Shown here one piece after another: positions 30,231-39,693 of a DNA stretch of 64,000 nt (position 1 is its first letter; each line of letters begins with the position of its first letter). The position numbers and the translations under genes are program-made. Location of the stretch: positions 2,852,001 through 2,916,000 of the forward strand of contig NZ_AP023362.1 in the NCBI RefSeq assembly GCF_018326285.1. Direction: 5' to 3'. Under the pieces are notes generated by a model that searched no databases, was not told the origin of the DNA, and was given only the letters and a program-made list of their open reading frames with translations. This stretch comes from Mycolicibacterium sp. TY81 (GTDB lineage: Bacteria; Actinomycetota; Actinomycetes; Mycobacteriales; Mycobacteriaceae).

Positions 30231-30471
30231 GTAGCCCCCTACAGACAAGTTCCTATTCGCAGCCCGCCCACCCCGGCCATCCGACTGCGATCAGCAAGGC
30301 TCCAGTGAGCGCCACCGATGTCGATCAGCATAAAACCAAACGTTCTGCTCACTACCAATATTGACCAGTAGGCGCATTTGCCCGCGATCAATAGCCCTGT
30401 GACGAGATACTCGATCTATACCTGCAGTCGCCACCAGACTGCGCACCGCTGCACCACGATAGAAGGGTTCG
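30231..30471. promoter_or_regulatory. Intergenic region between the first kinase and the IS256 target ORF
   Basis: About 240 bases without a convincing gene, noticeably richer in A+T than the flanks (for example 30330-30410). It should hold the promoter of the minus-strand kinase and of the disrupted plus-strand ORF whose AGAAGGG ribosome site is at 30461-30467. I see no clear palindrome in it. Confidence 0.4.
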
Positions 30472-30488
30472 ATGAGCTATCCGCACGA

Positions 30489-30497
30489 CCCGGCGAG
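30489..30497. repeat. Left target-site duplication of the IS256-family element
   Basis: CCCGGCGAG, repeated exactly at 31958-31966. Nine bases is a normal duplication length for IS256-family insertions. Confidence 0.8.
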
Positions 30498-31957
30498 GCT
30501 AAGTCCCCTGGGGTGGTGGGAATTCGGGGACGGGGCTGAGGTGGGCGGAGATGTTCAGGCCGTGTCGGTGCCGGTGTTGGGGTGGGCCATCGCGTAGTGG
30601 TCAGTGAGTTACGTACCAAAGTGACTCACCGAAGGAAACCGCGCGATGACCCTTGACCATTCTGCCCTGCTCGCTCAGCTCGATGCACTGAAGTCCGCTG
30701 ACTCGGGTGCGGTGTTCGCCGAGTTGATCCGTTCCGGGTTGCAGCAGCTCATCGAGGCCGAGGCCACCGCGGCGATCGGCGCGGGCCGTTACGAACGCAG
30801 CGACGGCCGCACGGTGCACCGCAACGGGCACCGCCCCAAGACCGTCTCCACGACCGCCGGGGACATCGAGGTGCAGATCCCCCAAGCTACGGGCGGGATC
30901 GTTCTTCCCGTCGCTGCTGGAACCCCGCCGGCGTATCGACAAGGCGCTGCACGCGGTCATCATGGAGGCCTACGTGCACGGGGTGTCCACCCGCAGCGTC
31001 GATGACCTGGTGACGGCGATGGGCGTGCAGACCGGGGTGTCCAAGTCGGAGGTGTCGCGGATCTGCGCCGGCCTGGACCGCGAGATCACAGCGTTTCGGG
31101 AACGCTCGCTGACCCACACCAGCTTCCCCTACGTGTTCTGCGATGCCACCTTCTGCAAGGTCCGCGTGGGGGCGCACGTGGTCTCCCAGGCCCTGGTGGT
31201 CGCGACCGGCGTGTCGATCGACGGCACCCGTGAGGTGCTGGGCACCGCGGTCGGTGACAGCGAGTCGTTCGAGTTCTGGCGCGAGTTCCTCGCCTCGCTT
31301 AAGGCGCGCGGCCTATCGGGGGTGCACCTGGTCATCTCCGATGCGCACGCTGGGTTGAAAGTCGCTGTGGCACAGCAGTTCACGAACTCATCGTGGCAGC
31401 GGTGCCGGGTGCATTTCATGCGGAACCTGCATACCGCGGTATCGGCCAAACACGCCCCGGCGGTTACCGCGGCGGTCAAGACCATCTTCGCTCACACCGA
31501 ACCCGACGAGGTCGCCGCGCAGTGGGACCGGGTCGCCGACACCCTGGCCGCGTCGTTCCCGAAGGTGGCCGCGATGATGGGCGAGGCCAAGACCGACGTG
31601 TTGGCGTTCACTGCGTTCCCGAAGGCGCATTGGCAGAAGATCTGGTCGAATAATCCGATAGAGCGTCTGAATAAAGAGATCAAGCGTCGGGCCGATGTCG
31701 TGGAGATCTTCCCCAATCCGGCGGCGTTCCTTCGCCTGGCCACCGCGGTGGTCATCGAATCCCACGACGAGTGGCAGGTCACCCGCCGCTACCTCTCCGA
31801 TGTCTCCATGGACGAACTACGCGCCGTGATCGCCGCCAAACACGCCGCGGCAGCACTTGCCAAACAACACCAAATCGCCTAGCGTTCACCATGACTCGTT
31901 GATCACAACGCGTGAACCACGCCAGATCCGAAGTCCACCACTCCCCGGGACGCTATC
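30498..31957 (+). mobile_element. IS256-family insertion sequence
   Basis: A 1460-bp element bounded by a perfect 9-bp target duplication. Its ends are imperfect inverted repeats: reading inwards, both show GTCCC, GGGG, TGGTGG and TTCGG in the same order (left 30503-30527, right complement of 31928-31951). It holds one IS256-type transposase frame at 30646-31882, broken by a single extra base. The protein resembles those of IS1245 and IS1081. No other cargo. Confidence 0.85.
30646..31882 (+). pseudogene. IS256-family transposase with a +1 frameshift
   Basis: The first 79 codons (AELIRSGLQQLIEAEATAAIGAGRYERSDGR...) and the last 310 codons are in different frames. At 30879-30883 the run of five C should be four: with one removed the protein reads through the expected IPKLRAGSFFPSLLEPRRRID segment and is 411 residues long, typical of the family. 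The DDE residues are the Asp of FCDATFCK, the Asp of VISDAHAGLK and the Glu of NPIERLNKEIKRR. The ATG has GAAGGAAA upstream. Either the copy is inactive or the extra C is a sequencing error. Confidence 0.88.
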
Positions 31958-31966
31958 CCCGGCGAG
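31958..31966. repeat. Right target-site duplication of the IS256-family element
   Basis: Exact copy of the nine bases CCCGGCGAG found at 30489-30497. Confidence 0.8.
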
Positions 31967-32177
31967 ACACCGCAGACCAGCGTCCGACCAGCGCAGACCT
32001 GTCGGCCAGCCGACAGTGATGCATCGGTCCCCGCCGCCTGCGGCTCGGCATGCAGCGCTCACAGCGCCGAACGCGATCATCGGCTCGATCCGCGTCGTGG
32101 AATTCAATTTGAGGTTTGCCCCGTATGCGAAGTTCGGCTGCGCGTGCTCGTCCAACAGGCCGGATGCTCGATAGCCC

Positions 32178-33659
32178 GTGTCAGCATCGGCGCAACCACG
32201 ACATCCGATCGAACGTCCGGCGCTCGGCGCCAAAGGCGTGACAGTCAGACTGATCTCGGTCGTGGCAGCCTTCTTTGTGTCTGCATGTGGGCACACAGTC
32301 GTTGCCGGACAACCACTTTCGGCACGGTTCAATCCACAAAAGGTCAGCGGACTGACTGTATCCGACGGACCAAGTGGCCCGAGACCTGACAGCCCCGCAC
32401 CGGCTGGACGTGTCGCAAATACCGATGACGGTAGCTTTGATCGGTTAGCCCTGTTGTCCATCAACGATGTCGAGTCGTTCTGGAAGATGCAGTACCCCAA
32501 ATCATTCGGACAACAACTCAAACCCGTCAGCCGACTCGTCTCCTCAGATGGTGACGAACTGGCCGGGTACACATTGTGCGGAAGCCCCGAAGGCAACGCC
32601 GTGTACTGCACCATCGACAACTCAATCGGGTGGGACCGGTCGCAAGAGACAGGGTTGGTTCCGCCGGCGCTACCGTTCTTCGGCGCGATCGGCGCGGCAG
32701 GCGTTTTCGCGCATGAGTACGGCCATGCCGTTCAATTTCAGGCGGGCCTACCGATCCGCTCTCCCACGCTGATAAAAGAACAGCAAGCCGACTGTTACGC
32801 CGGGGTATACATGCGCTGGGTCGCTGACGGCGATTCTGCGCGGTTCGTGGTCAGTACAGGAGACGGCCTCAATCATCTGCTTGCCGGTCTCTTGGCAATA
32901 CGCGACCCGCAAGGCGAATCCGACGATCCAGATGCGCTTCTCAAACAGCACGGCACCGGACTGGATCGCATCAGTGCCTTCCAAATCGGATTCGAGCAGG
33001 GAGCTCGCGCCTGTTCGACGATCGATCGGGCCGAAATTCAACGACGGCGAGGCGATCTGCCTCGTAACCTGTTCGATGCCCGAAGCCCGAACAGCGACAT
33101 CACCATCGACCAGAGCACGTTGGCCACACTCGGCGAAGAACTCCACAAGATCCTGCAGCCTGCGAACCCGCCTGGGCTCACGACTGGCGGAGCGTCGTGT
33201 GACGGAAGCCGGTCTACCGCGGTCGCTGTGTACTGCCCTGACAGCAACACCGTGGCAATCGACTTGCCGGCACTACAGCAGATCGGCGCGCCCGCAGACG
33301 AACGCAGCCATCGACTCCTGCAGGGCGACAACACCGCAATATCCGTAATCGCTTCCCGCTATGCGCTGGCCAGCGAGCACGAGCGCGGATTGCCGCTCGA
33401 CACGCCGCAAACCGCGATGCGCACCGCATGCCTCACCGGAGTCGCGCAACGCGGCATGGCGCAGCCAGTTTCCTTGCCGTCAGGTCCAGGTTTGATGCTC
33501 GGCGCCGGCGACCTCGATGAAGCCGTCGCAGGGCTGCTGACCAATGGAATAGTCGCCAGCGACGTCAACGGCACCCCGCTCCCCGCTGGCTTTACCCGCA
33601 TTGCCGCCTTTCGCATCGGAATCCTCGGAACAACCGACGACTGCTTCCGGAGGTTCTGA
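32178..33659 (+). CDS. Lipoprotein neutral zinc metallopeptidase-like protein
   Basis: 493 residues from the GTG at 32178; a second GTG at 32238 would give a tighter lipoprotein signal (MTVRLISVVAAFFVSAC) and may be the true start. The lipobox is VSAC. The zinc site is HEYGH in GVFAHEYGHAVQFQAGL, followed 20 residues later by the QQADCYAGVYMRWV segment, the pattern of YpfJ-type neutral zinc peptidases. It is thus likely an external, membrane-anchored peptidase. It is followed after three bases by the DUF4333 gene and then by a kinase, so a receptor-linked wall function is plausible but unproven. Confidence 0.75.
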   Translation: MSASAQPRHPIERPALGAKGVTVRLISVVAAFFVSACGHTVVAGQPLSARFNPQKVSGLTVSDGPSGPRPDSPAPAGRVANTDDGSFDRLALLSINDVESFWKMQYPKSFGQQLKPVSRLVSSDGDELAGYTLCGSPEGNAVYCTIDNSIGWDRSQETGLVPPALPFFGAIGAAGVFAHEYGHAVQFQAGLPIRSPTLIKEQQADCYAGVYMRWVADGDSARFVVSTGDGLNHLLAGLLAIRDPQGESDDPDALLKQHGTGLDRISAFQIGFEQGARACSTIDRAEIQRRRGDLPRNLFDARSPNSDITIDQSTLATLGEELHKILQPANPPGLTTGGASCDGSRSTAVAVYCPDSNTVAIDLPALQQIGAPADERSHRLLQGDNTAISVIASRYALASEHERGLPLDTPQTAMRTACLTGVAQRGMAQPVSLPSGPGLMLGAGDLDEAVAGLLTNGIVASDVNGTPLPAGFTRIAAFRIGILGTTDDCFRRF

Positions 33660-33662
33660 CTC

Positions 33663-34349
33663 ATGAACGACAACACCTCAAACACGGAAAACGCCACCTC
33701 GCGGATCACGCAGCCGCAACGCGAACCTTCAGCGCCGGCCAACCAGCCGAACCACGATGAATTGCCCTGGTGGCAAACCATTTATCAGCCGCCGCCTGGG
33801 TCATTCCACAACATCCCGCAGCGCCGGCCACCTATGCGCCCCGTCCGCCCGTTTGCTCCCCCTAGAAGTTCGGCCATCGCACCCCGTGCTCGACCAGCGT
33901 CGCAGGATGCTCGCCTCCCGCCACCGATTCCACAAAGCGCCCCGGTGGGACCACCTGTTGGCCCGGCACAACGAGGCCCTGCATCGTCAACGACCCGGTT
34001 GAAACACCAATCCAATGGGCGCCGCAAACTCATTGGCATCGGAGCAGCTGTGCTTGCCGTCGAAGCCGTCGCGCTCCTGGTCGGCATATCGATGCTCCGC
34101 ACCTCGAAGACGATCGAACTCGACATCAATCAAGCGCAACGAGGCGTGGAACAGGTCCTGACCGACACGGTGAGTGGCTATGGCGTTACGAACATTTCAA
34201 ACGTCAGGTGCAACGGCGGCGTCAACCCACCCGTCAAGAAGGACGGCACCTTCAAATGCGAGGCCACCGTCGACGGCCGCCAGCGACAGATCACGGTGGT
34301 GTTTGTCGACGACGGCGGGACATACGAAGTCGGAGGTCCGACCGGCTGA
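33663..34349 (+). CDS. DUF4333-domain membrane protein
   Basis: 228 residues. The first 120 are a cytosolic Pro/Arg-rich tail (WWQTIYQPPPGSFHNIPQRR...). One membrane helix (LIGIGAAVLAVEAVALLVGISML) leads to an external DUF4333 domain: LDINQAQRGVEQVLTDTVSGYG, NISNVRCNGG and DGTFKCEATVDGRQRQITVVFVDDGGTYEV, with the two conserved Cys that form a disulfide. DUF4333 domains occur in mycobacterial membrane proteins of unknown role, sometimes beside kinases. Start codon lies three bases after the metallopeptidase stop. Confidence 0.8.
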   Translation: MNDNTSNTENATSRITQPQREPSAPANQPNHDELPWWQTIYQPPPGSFHNIPQRRPPMRPVRPFAPPRSSAIAPRARPASQDARLPPPIPQSAPVGPPVGPAQRGPASSTTRLKHQSNGRRKLIGIGAAVLAVEAVALLVGISMLRTSKTIELDINQAQRGVEQVLTDTVSGYGVTNISNVRCNGGVNPPVKKDGTFKCEATVDGRQRQITVVFVDDGGTYEVGGPTG

Positions 34350-34567
34350 TGACCCGACTGGAATGCCCAATAACAGCTGATGGACAACGCAATTCCACGA
34401 TGCACGACAAGGACTCTGACCGTGATTGCACACACTAACCGGATCGGAACGGAATTCGGAAAATATCGGATTGTGGACATGCTCGGCAAAGGTGGAATGG
34501 GCGAGGTCTATGAAGCCTTCGATACGGAGAAGAACCGCACCGTCGCGCTGAAGATCCTCGCCGCACA

Positions 34568-34570
34568 ACA
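34568..34570. repeat. Left 3-bp target duplication of the IS3-family element
   Basis: ACA, repeated at 35837-35839. Three-base duplications are usual for IS3-family elements, and the kinase frame is restored when one copy is removed. Confidence 0.7.
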
Positions 34571-34640
34571 GGGTCTGCTGCACGAATAGGTGACATCTGA
34601 GTTGGCTTGCCCAGCATGGGCGGGCTGGAAGGATGTCCCC

Positions 34641-34949
34641 ATGGCAAGGCCCTACCCCCGCGAGTTCCGCGACGACGTCGTCCGGGTCGCTCGCAACCGC
34701 GATGACGGTGTAACGATCGAGCAGATCGCCACCGATTTCGGAGTGCACCCGATGACGCTGCAGAAATGGCTCCGTCAGGCCGACATCGACGAAGGCACCA
34801 AGCCCGGCAAGAGCGCCAGCGAGTCCGGTGAGCTGCGCGAAGCCCGACGGCGGATCAAACTGCTAGAGCAAGAGAACGAGGTGCTGCGTCGGGCCGCAGC
34901 GTATTTATCGCAGGCCAATCTGCCGGGAAAAGGGTCTACCCGCTCGTGA
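34641..34949 (+). CDS. IS3-family transposase OrfA
   Basis: 102 residues from the ATG at 34641. It has the helix-turn-helix RPYPREFRDDVVRVAR...TIEQIATDFGVHPMTLQKWLRQ, followed by a leucine-zipper coiled coil (REARRRIKLLEQENEVLRRAAAYL). It binds the terminal repeats and joins OrfB by -1 frameshifting near 34925-34934, where GGGAAAAGGG precedes the end of the frame. Confidence 0.9.
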   Translation: MARPYPREFRDDVVRVARNRDDGVTIEQIATDFGVHPMTLQKWLRQADIDEGTKPGKSASESGELREARRRIKLLEQENEVLRRAAAYLSQANLPGKGSTRS

Positions 34950-35804
34950 AAGAGCTCGCCGCCGACGGGATCCCCGTCGCGGTGACGTGCCGGGTACTCA
35001 AGCTCTCCCGCCAACCGTATTACCGCTGGCTGGCCGACCCCATCACCGAGGCCGAACTCATCGAGGCCTACCGCGCCAATGCGCTGTTCGACGCGCACGC
35101 AGACGATCCGGAGTTCGGCTACCGCTACCTCGTGGAGGAGGCGCGCGATGCCCGGCGAGCCGATGGCCGAGCGCACCGCATGGCGGATCTGCTCGCAGAA
35201 TCGACTGTGGAGCGTGTTTGGTAAGAAACGCGGCAAGAACGGCAAAGTCGGGCCGCCGGTGCACGACGATCTTGTCGAGCGTGACTTCACCGCTGAAGGG
35301 CCAAATCAGTTGTGGCTCAGTGACATCACTGAGCACCGCACCGGTGAGGGCAAGCTCTACCTCTGTGCGATTAAGGACGTGTTCTCCAACCGGATCGTCG
35401 GCTACAGCATCGACTCCCGAATGAAGTCACAACTGGCCATCCGGGCACTACACAGCGCGGTAGCCCGACGCGGAGATGTCGCGGGGTGCATTCTGCACTC
35501 GGATCGCGGATCTCAGTTCCGGTCAAGGAAATTCGTACACGCCTTGAATCAACACGAGATGGTCGGCTCTATGGGCCGTGTCGGAGCCGCCGGCGACAAC
35601 GCCGCCATGGAGAGCTTCTTTAGCCTGCTGCAGAAGAACGTGCTCGACCGCCGCCGCTGGGACACCCGAGAACAACTCCGCATCGCGATCGTCACCTGGA
35701 TCGAGCGCACCTACCACCGGCGCCGCCGCCAGTCCGGCCTCGGGCGGTTGACCCCGATCGAATTCGAAGCAATCATGACCACACCGGCCAGTCAGGCCGC
35801 GTGA
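34946..35804 (+). pseudogene. IS3-family transposase OrfB with a +1 frameshift
   Basis: The N-terminal HTH_21 part (VKELAADGIPVAVTCRVLKLSRQPYYRWL) is in one frame and the rve integrase core in another. At 35151-35153 one C is surplus: removing it gives GYRYLVEEARDAGEPMAERTAWRICS and a 285-residue protein. The DDE residues are in LSDITEH, LHSDRGSQF and AAMESFFSLLQKN. Either the copy is dead or a sequencing error added the base. Confidence 0.9.
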
Positions 35805-35836
35805 CCGAAACTGTCACCTGATCGTGCAGCAGACCC

Positions 35837-35839
35837 ACA
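35837..35839. repeat. Right 3-bp target duplication of the IS3-family element
   Basis: ACA, matching 34568-34570. Confidence 0.7.
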
Positions 35840-37330
35840 CGCTGATGACGATCAATTCAGAGCGCGGTTCCTGCGCGAATCACACGCGGCAGCGATTCTG
35901 CAGGAACCGCATGTGGTGCCAATCCATGACTGGGGCGAGATCGACGGAAATTTGTACATCGATATGCGGCTGATCCAGGGCGCTACGCTACATGAACTGA
36001 TCAAGACTCAGCCGCTTGAACCGCAACGGGCTGTATCGATCATTCAACAGATTGGCGCTGCCCTCGACGCCGCACATGCTGAGAGGCTGCTGCATCGCGA
36101 CGTCAAGCCCCAGAACATCATCGTCACCTCAGCCGACTTCGCATATCTCGTGGATTTCGGTATCGCTGAAGCCCAAGGCGACACACACCTCACGATGGCC
36201 GGCACTCAGATCGGGTCGTTCTCCTATATGGCTCCCGAACGATTCGACGACGCACCATGCTCACCGGCGTCGGACGTCTACTCGCTGGCTTGCGTGCTGT
36301 ACGAATCCGTCACCGGCGAAACGCCCTTCGCTTCCACCAGCCAACAACATGTGATCGCCGCACACATTGCCAAACCTCCGCCACGCGCCAGTTCAATCAA
36401 TCCACACCTCTCGCCTGCATTTGACGAAGTCATCGCACGTGGCATGGCGAAAGATCCGGACGACCGTTATGGCAGCGCCGGAGCACTGGGGCGAGCTGCG
36501 CTCCGGGCGCTCACACCCGGTGTCCACACACCGGCATTCGCCGACGCGAACACCATGGCCAGACCCTATTCAGCGCCTGTACAGGCGATCGACAGCGTGC
36601 CCGCAGTACCGACCGGTCCGACCGCTGCTCACGAGCGAAACGATACCGATCGTCCAGCCCGAAACATGACTGTTCCGCTTGTAGTCATCGCTGCAGTGGC
36701 GGTCCTGCTCCTCGGCGCAGTTGGCATCGTCGTCGGCATGCTGGTCTCCCGGAATTCCAATCAGAACGCGGGCGCCCCGACAACAGTCACCGTCGCTCAA
36801 CCAGCTGCCCAGGCATCGATGTCGCCAATCGTGTCGCCATCTATGCCGCCGCCAGCACCGTTGCCGCTGCCCAAGCCAGCGCCCTCCGCGCCGTCGGTTC
36901 CCACCATCGACCAGGAAACGTCCAGTACCGCTCAATTGGGCCAGCTGGTCGCAAACGACCGGCCGTACGTTGCTGCCGTACTCGCCGACTTTTGGATCCC
37001 GCAGTTGAGCGCAAAACGACCCGGAGTCGTCGACCAAGGCGTGGTCTGGGACAACACTCTTGCACTGCAGGAGCATCTTCGGCTGCGGCAGCGGTACAAC
37101 GCGAAGCTGCTGTGGTCCGGCGATTGGTCCACATTCGACGGCAGAAATTTCTGGGTAACGGTCGTGCCGATTACCTTCAGTGATTCAAGCGGGGCGCTGT
37201 TGTGGTGCGAGGCCCAGGGATACGATCGAGACCACTGCATTGCGAAGATCGTGAGCAACACACGGCCAGTTGCGGGCAGTACTGCCACGAACTGAGCGAA
37301 GCCACCGGGCGATCCCAGCGTTTGCACAAG

Positions 37331-37360
37331 TTGACGGAATTTACTGTCACGCATTAATAC
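37331..37360 (+). promoter_or_regulatory. SigA-like promoter close to the start of the secreted protein gene
   Basis: TTGACG at 37331-37336 and TAATAC at 37355-37360 are 18 bases apart. The expected transcription start, six to eight bases after the -10 box, falls at or just before the ATG at 37368, so the transcript would be leaderless or nearly so, which is common in mycobacteria. A GGAG lies between the -10 box and the ATG. Confidence 0.5.
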
Positions 37361-37367
37361 TTGGAGC

Positions 37368-37847
37368 ATGACGTCCGCTCGCCGCCGTGCTCCGCTGCCC
37401 CAGCTGGCCCTTGCCGGCGTGGCCATCGCCCTGCTGCCGACGGGCGTCGCGCAGGCCGATCCCGAGCCGGTACCGGCACCGGCTCCCGTATCCGCCGGCG
37501 TCACCGGCGTCCTCAACGACTGGCAGAAGTCCGTCTGTGCGCCAGGCAGTTTCAACCAGGACGATCCCGCGATCGCCGCCCGTGACTGGCCCGGCGCGGT
37601 GCGAGCGGGCACCTGCGCGAGCGCGGTGAATCCCGGCCTGACCAACGGCCTGTGGATCACGCAGTGGACCGCCAACAGCGACATGACCTCGGCGCTGCAG
37701 CGCAATTTCATGGCGCTGTTCGCATCGGCCGTCAGCGATCAGACGGCGATCATCACCTTCGCGGTGGCCAGCCCCGAGGCGCGCAAATCCCTTGAGCCGC
37801 TGACGAAATTCGGGTTCACCATCAACCCGGTGCCGCCGCTGGCCTGA
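37368..37847 (+). CDS. Secreted protein of unknown function
   Basis: 159 residues. A signal peptide (PQLALAGVAIALLPTGVAQADPEP, cleavage after AQA) is followed by a short Pro/Ala stretch and a domain of about 115 residues: VTGVLNDWQKSVCAPGSFNQ, AVRAGTCASAV, LWITQWTANSDMTSALQRNFMALFASAVSDQTAIITFAVAS. Two Cys could form a disulfide. No recognised family. It returns to high G+C and lies just after the signalling island; it is convergent with the GAF-ANTAR gene, three bases apart. Confidence 0.7.
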   Translation: MTSARRRAPLPQLALAGVAIALLPTGVAQADPEPVPAPAPVSAGVTGVLNDWQKSVCAPGSFNQDDPAIAARDWPGAVRAGTCASAVNPGLTNGLWITQWTANSDMTSALQRNFMALFASAVSDQTAIITFAVASPEARKSLEPLTKFGFTINPVPPLA

Positions 37848-37850
37848 CGG

Positions 37851-38555
37851 TCAGCACTTGCCCGACGACACCTGCCCGGCGAGCTTCTGCGCAAGGACCG
37901 CCACCGGGGTGTTCGATTCCTGCGACAACCGAGTCAGCATGTTGAACGCCACCACGGCATTGACCTGGAAGCGCTCCATGATGATGCCCTTGGCCTGGCC
38001 GATGACGTCCCGGCTGCTCAGTGCGCTACGGAAGTCGACCTCGCGGCGCACGCTGTCCCAGGCCAGCGCCGCGTGCGTGGCCAGCACGTAACCGACCTGC
38101 TCGGATTCCTCGTCGAAGGCGTTCGCTGCCCGGGCGTACACATTCAGTGCACCCAACATCTTCTGTGACGTGAACAGCCGAAAGCACAGCATCGAGCGGA
38201 TCGGGGTCACCCGCATGGCGTCGGCCGCGAACTTCGGCCAGCGCTGCTCGGTGCTCAGGTCGCCGACCTCGACGATGTCGCGCTCCCACGTCGCGCTCAG
38301 GCACGGGCCTTCCAGGTGGCGCTGCTGGATGGCGTCGAGCATCACCGGGTAGTCGTGCGTGGTGGCCTGTGTCTCCACCTTGCCACTGTTGGTGTGGCCC
38401 AACGTGATACCCGCATATTGGGCGCCGGGGACCTCACGGACGGCGGCCTGCACCACCTGGTCGACGAGGTCGGATTCGGGTTGCGAGGTGTCGTGCAGTT
38501 CGCGCGCCATGGCGGCGATTCGGTCGAACGCCTCGGGTAGGTCGTACTCCGTCAT
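37851..38555 (-). CDS. GAF-ANTAR domain RNA-binding regulator
   Basis: 234 residues, ATG preceded by GGGAGG. Residues 25-160 form a GAF sensor domain (DLVDQVVQAAVREVPGAQYAGITL, GDLSTEQRWPKFAADA, LFTSQKMLGALNVYA). Residues 170-225 are an ANTAR domain: FRSALSSRDVIGQAKGIIMERFQVNAVVAFNMLTRLSQESN with the conserved AKG and the hydrophobic helix that binds paired hairpins in RNA to prevent termination. It is thus probably a signal-controlled antiterminator. No cotranscribed partner kinase is adjacent. Confidence 0.88.
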   Translation of the reverse strand: MTEYDLPEAFDRIAAMARELHDTSQPESDLVDQVVQAAVREVPGAQYAGITLGHTNSGKVETQATTHDYPVMLDAIQQRHLEGPCLSATWERDIVEVGDLSTEQRWPKFAADAMRVTPIRSMLCFRLFTSQKMLGALNVYARAANAFDEESEQVGYVLATHAALAWDSVRREVDFRSALSSRDVIGQAKGIIMERFQVNAVVAFNMLTRLSQESNTPVAVLAQKLAGQVSSGKC

Positions 38556-38596
38556 CGCCGCCTCCCGGCGTCAGCCGCAAGGGTGTGCGGCCCCTA

Positions 38597-39639
<1,043 letters not shown>

Positions 39640-39645
39640 CATCGC

Positions 39646-39670
39646 CGAACACCGCTAAAAGTTGTGTTCG
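39646..39670. promoter_or_regulatory. Second inverted repeat upstream of nrdF2
   Basis: CGAACAC (39646-39652) and GTGTTCG (39664-39670) are perfect inverted arms around 11 bases. The inner ACAC/GTGT ends match the first box, but the spacing is longer than the usual 16-base NrdR site. NrdR sites commonly come in pairs. Confidence 0.4.
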
Positions 39671-39693
39671 CGTGTCGCGCCCGCGGAGCCGAT

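Larger units (their letters stand above)
30472..32174 (+). pseudogene. Putative small ORF interrupted after nine codons by the IS256-family element
   Basis: An ATG at 30472 with GAAGGG five bases upstream starts MSYPHDPA and runs into the 9-bp target duplication. If the element and one copy of the duplication are removed, the frame continues at 31967 and ends at 32174, giving 77 residues rich in Pro, Arg and Ala. MSYP-type starts are common for Pro-rich N-termini of mycobacterial membrane proteins. Whether the remainder is truly coding is doubtful; the continuation shows no clear domain. It lies just upstream of the metallopeptidase lipoprotein gene. Confidence 0.35.
34571..35836 (+). mobile_element. 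IS3-family insertion sequence
   Basis: 1266 bp. The terminal inverted repeats are 25 bp with two mismatches: GGGTCTGCTGCACGA is identical at both ends, then two differing bases and AGGTGACA. It carries orfA (34641-34949) and orfB (34946-35804) overlapping by GTGA, with a GGGAAAAGGG run at 34925-34934 suited to -1 frameshifting to make the OrfAB transposase. orfB has a +1 base. The element splits a kinase gene. Confidence 0.92.
34422..37295 (+). pseudogene. Membrane Ser/Thr protein kinase split by an IS3-family element
   Basis: The 5' part (34422-34570, GTG start) encodes [24 protein letters not shown] and VALKILAAQ; the 3' part resumes at 35840. Deleting the element and one ACA copy gives one frame of 534 codons in which AAQHADDDQFRARFLRES aligns without gaps to the same region of the intact kinase at 28707-30230. 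Further motifs are [30 protein letters not shown], a membrane helix (VPLVVIAAVAVLLLGAVGIVVGMLV), a Pro-rich stalk and a 115-residue external domain (LVANDRPYVAAVLADFW...). As it stands, the N-lobe and C-lobe are separated and no active kinase can form. An in-frame start at 35913 would give only the C-lobe part. Confidence 0.92.

Noticed and set aside
30646..31882. Programmed frameshifting to explain the two-frame IS256 transposase
   Set aside because: IS256-family transposases are normally one continuous frame, and the break sits in a plain C run inside a conserved segment. A simple insertion or read error is more likely, though +1 slippage is not strictly excluded.
31886..32620. Minus-strand open frame of 244 codons next to the IS256 element
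   Set aside because: Overlaps the right end of the element and the lipoprotein signal region of the metallopeptidase; no motif and no ribosome site.
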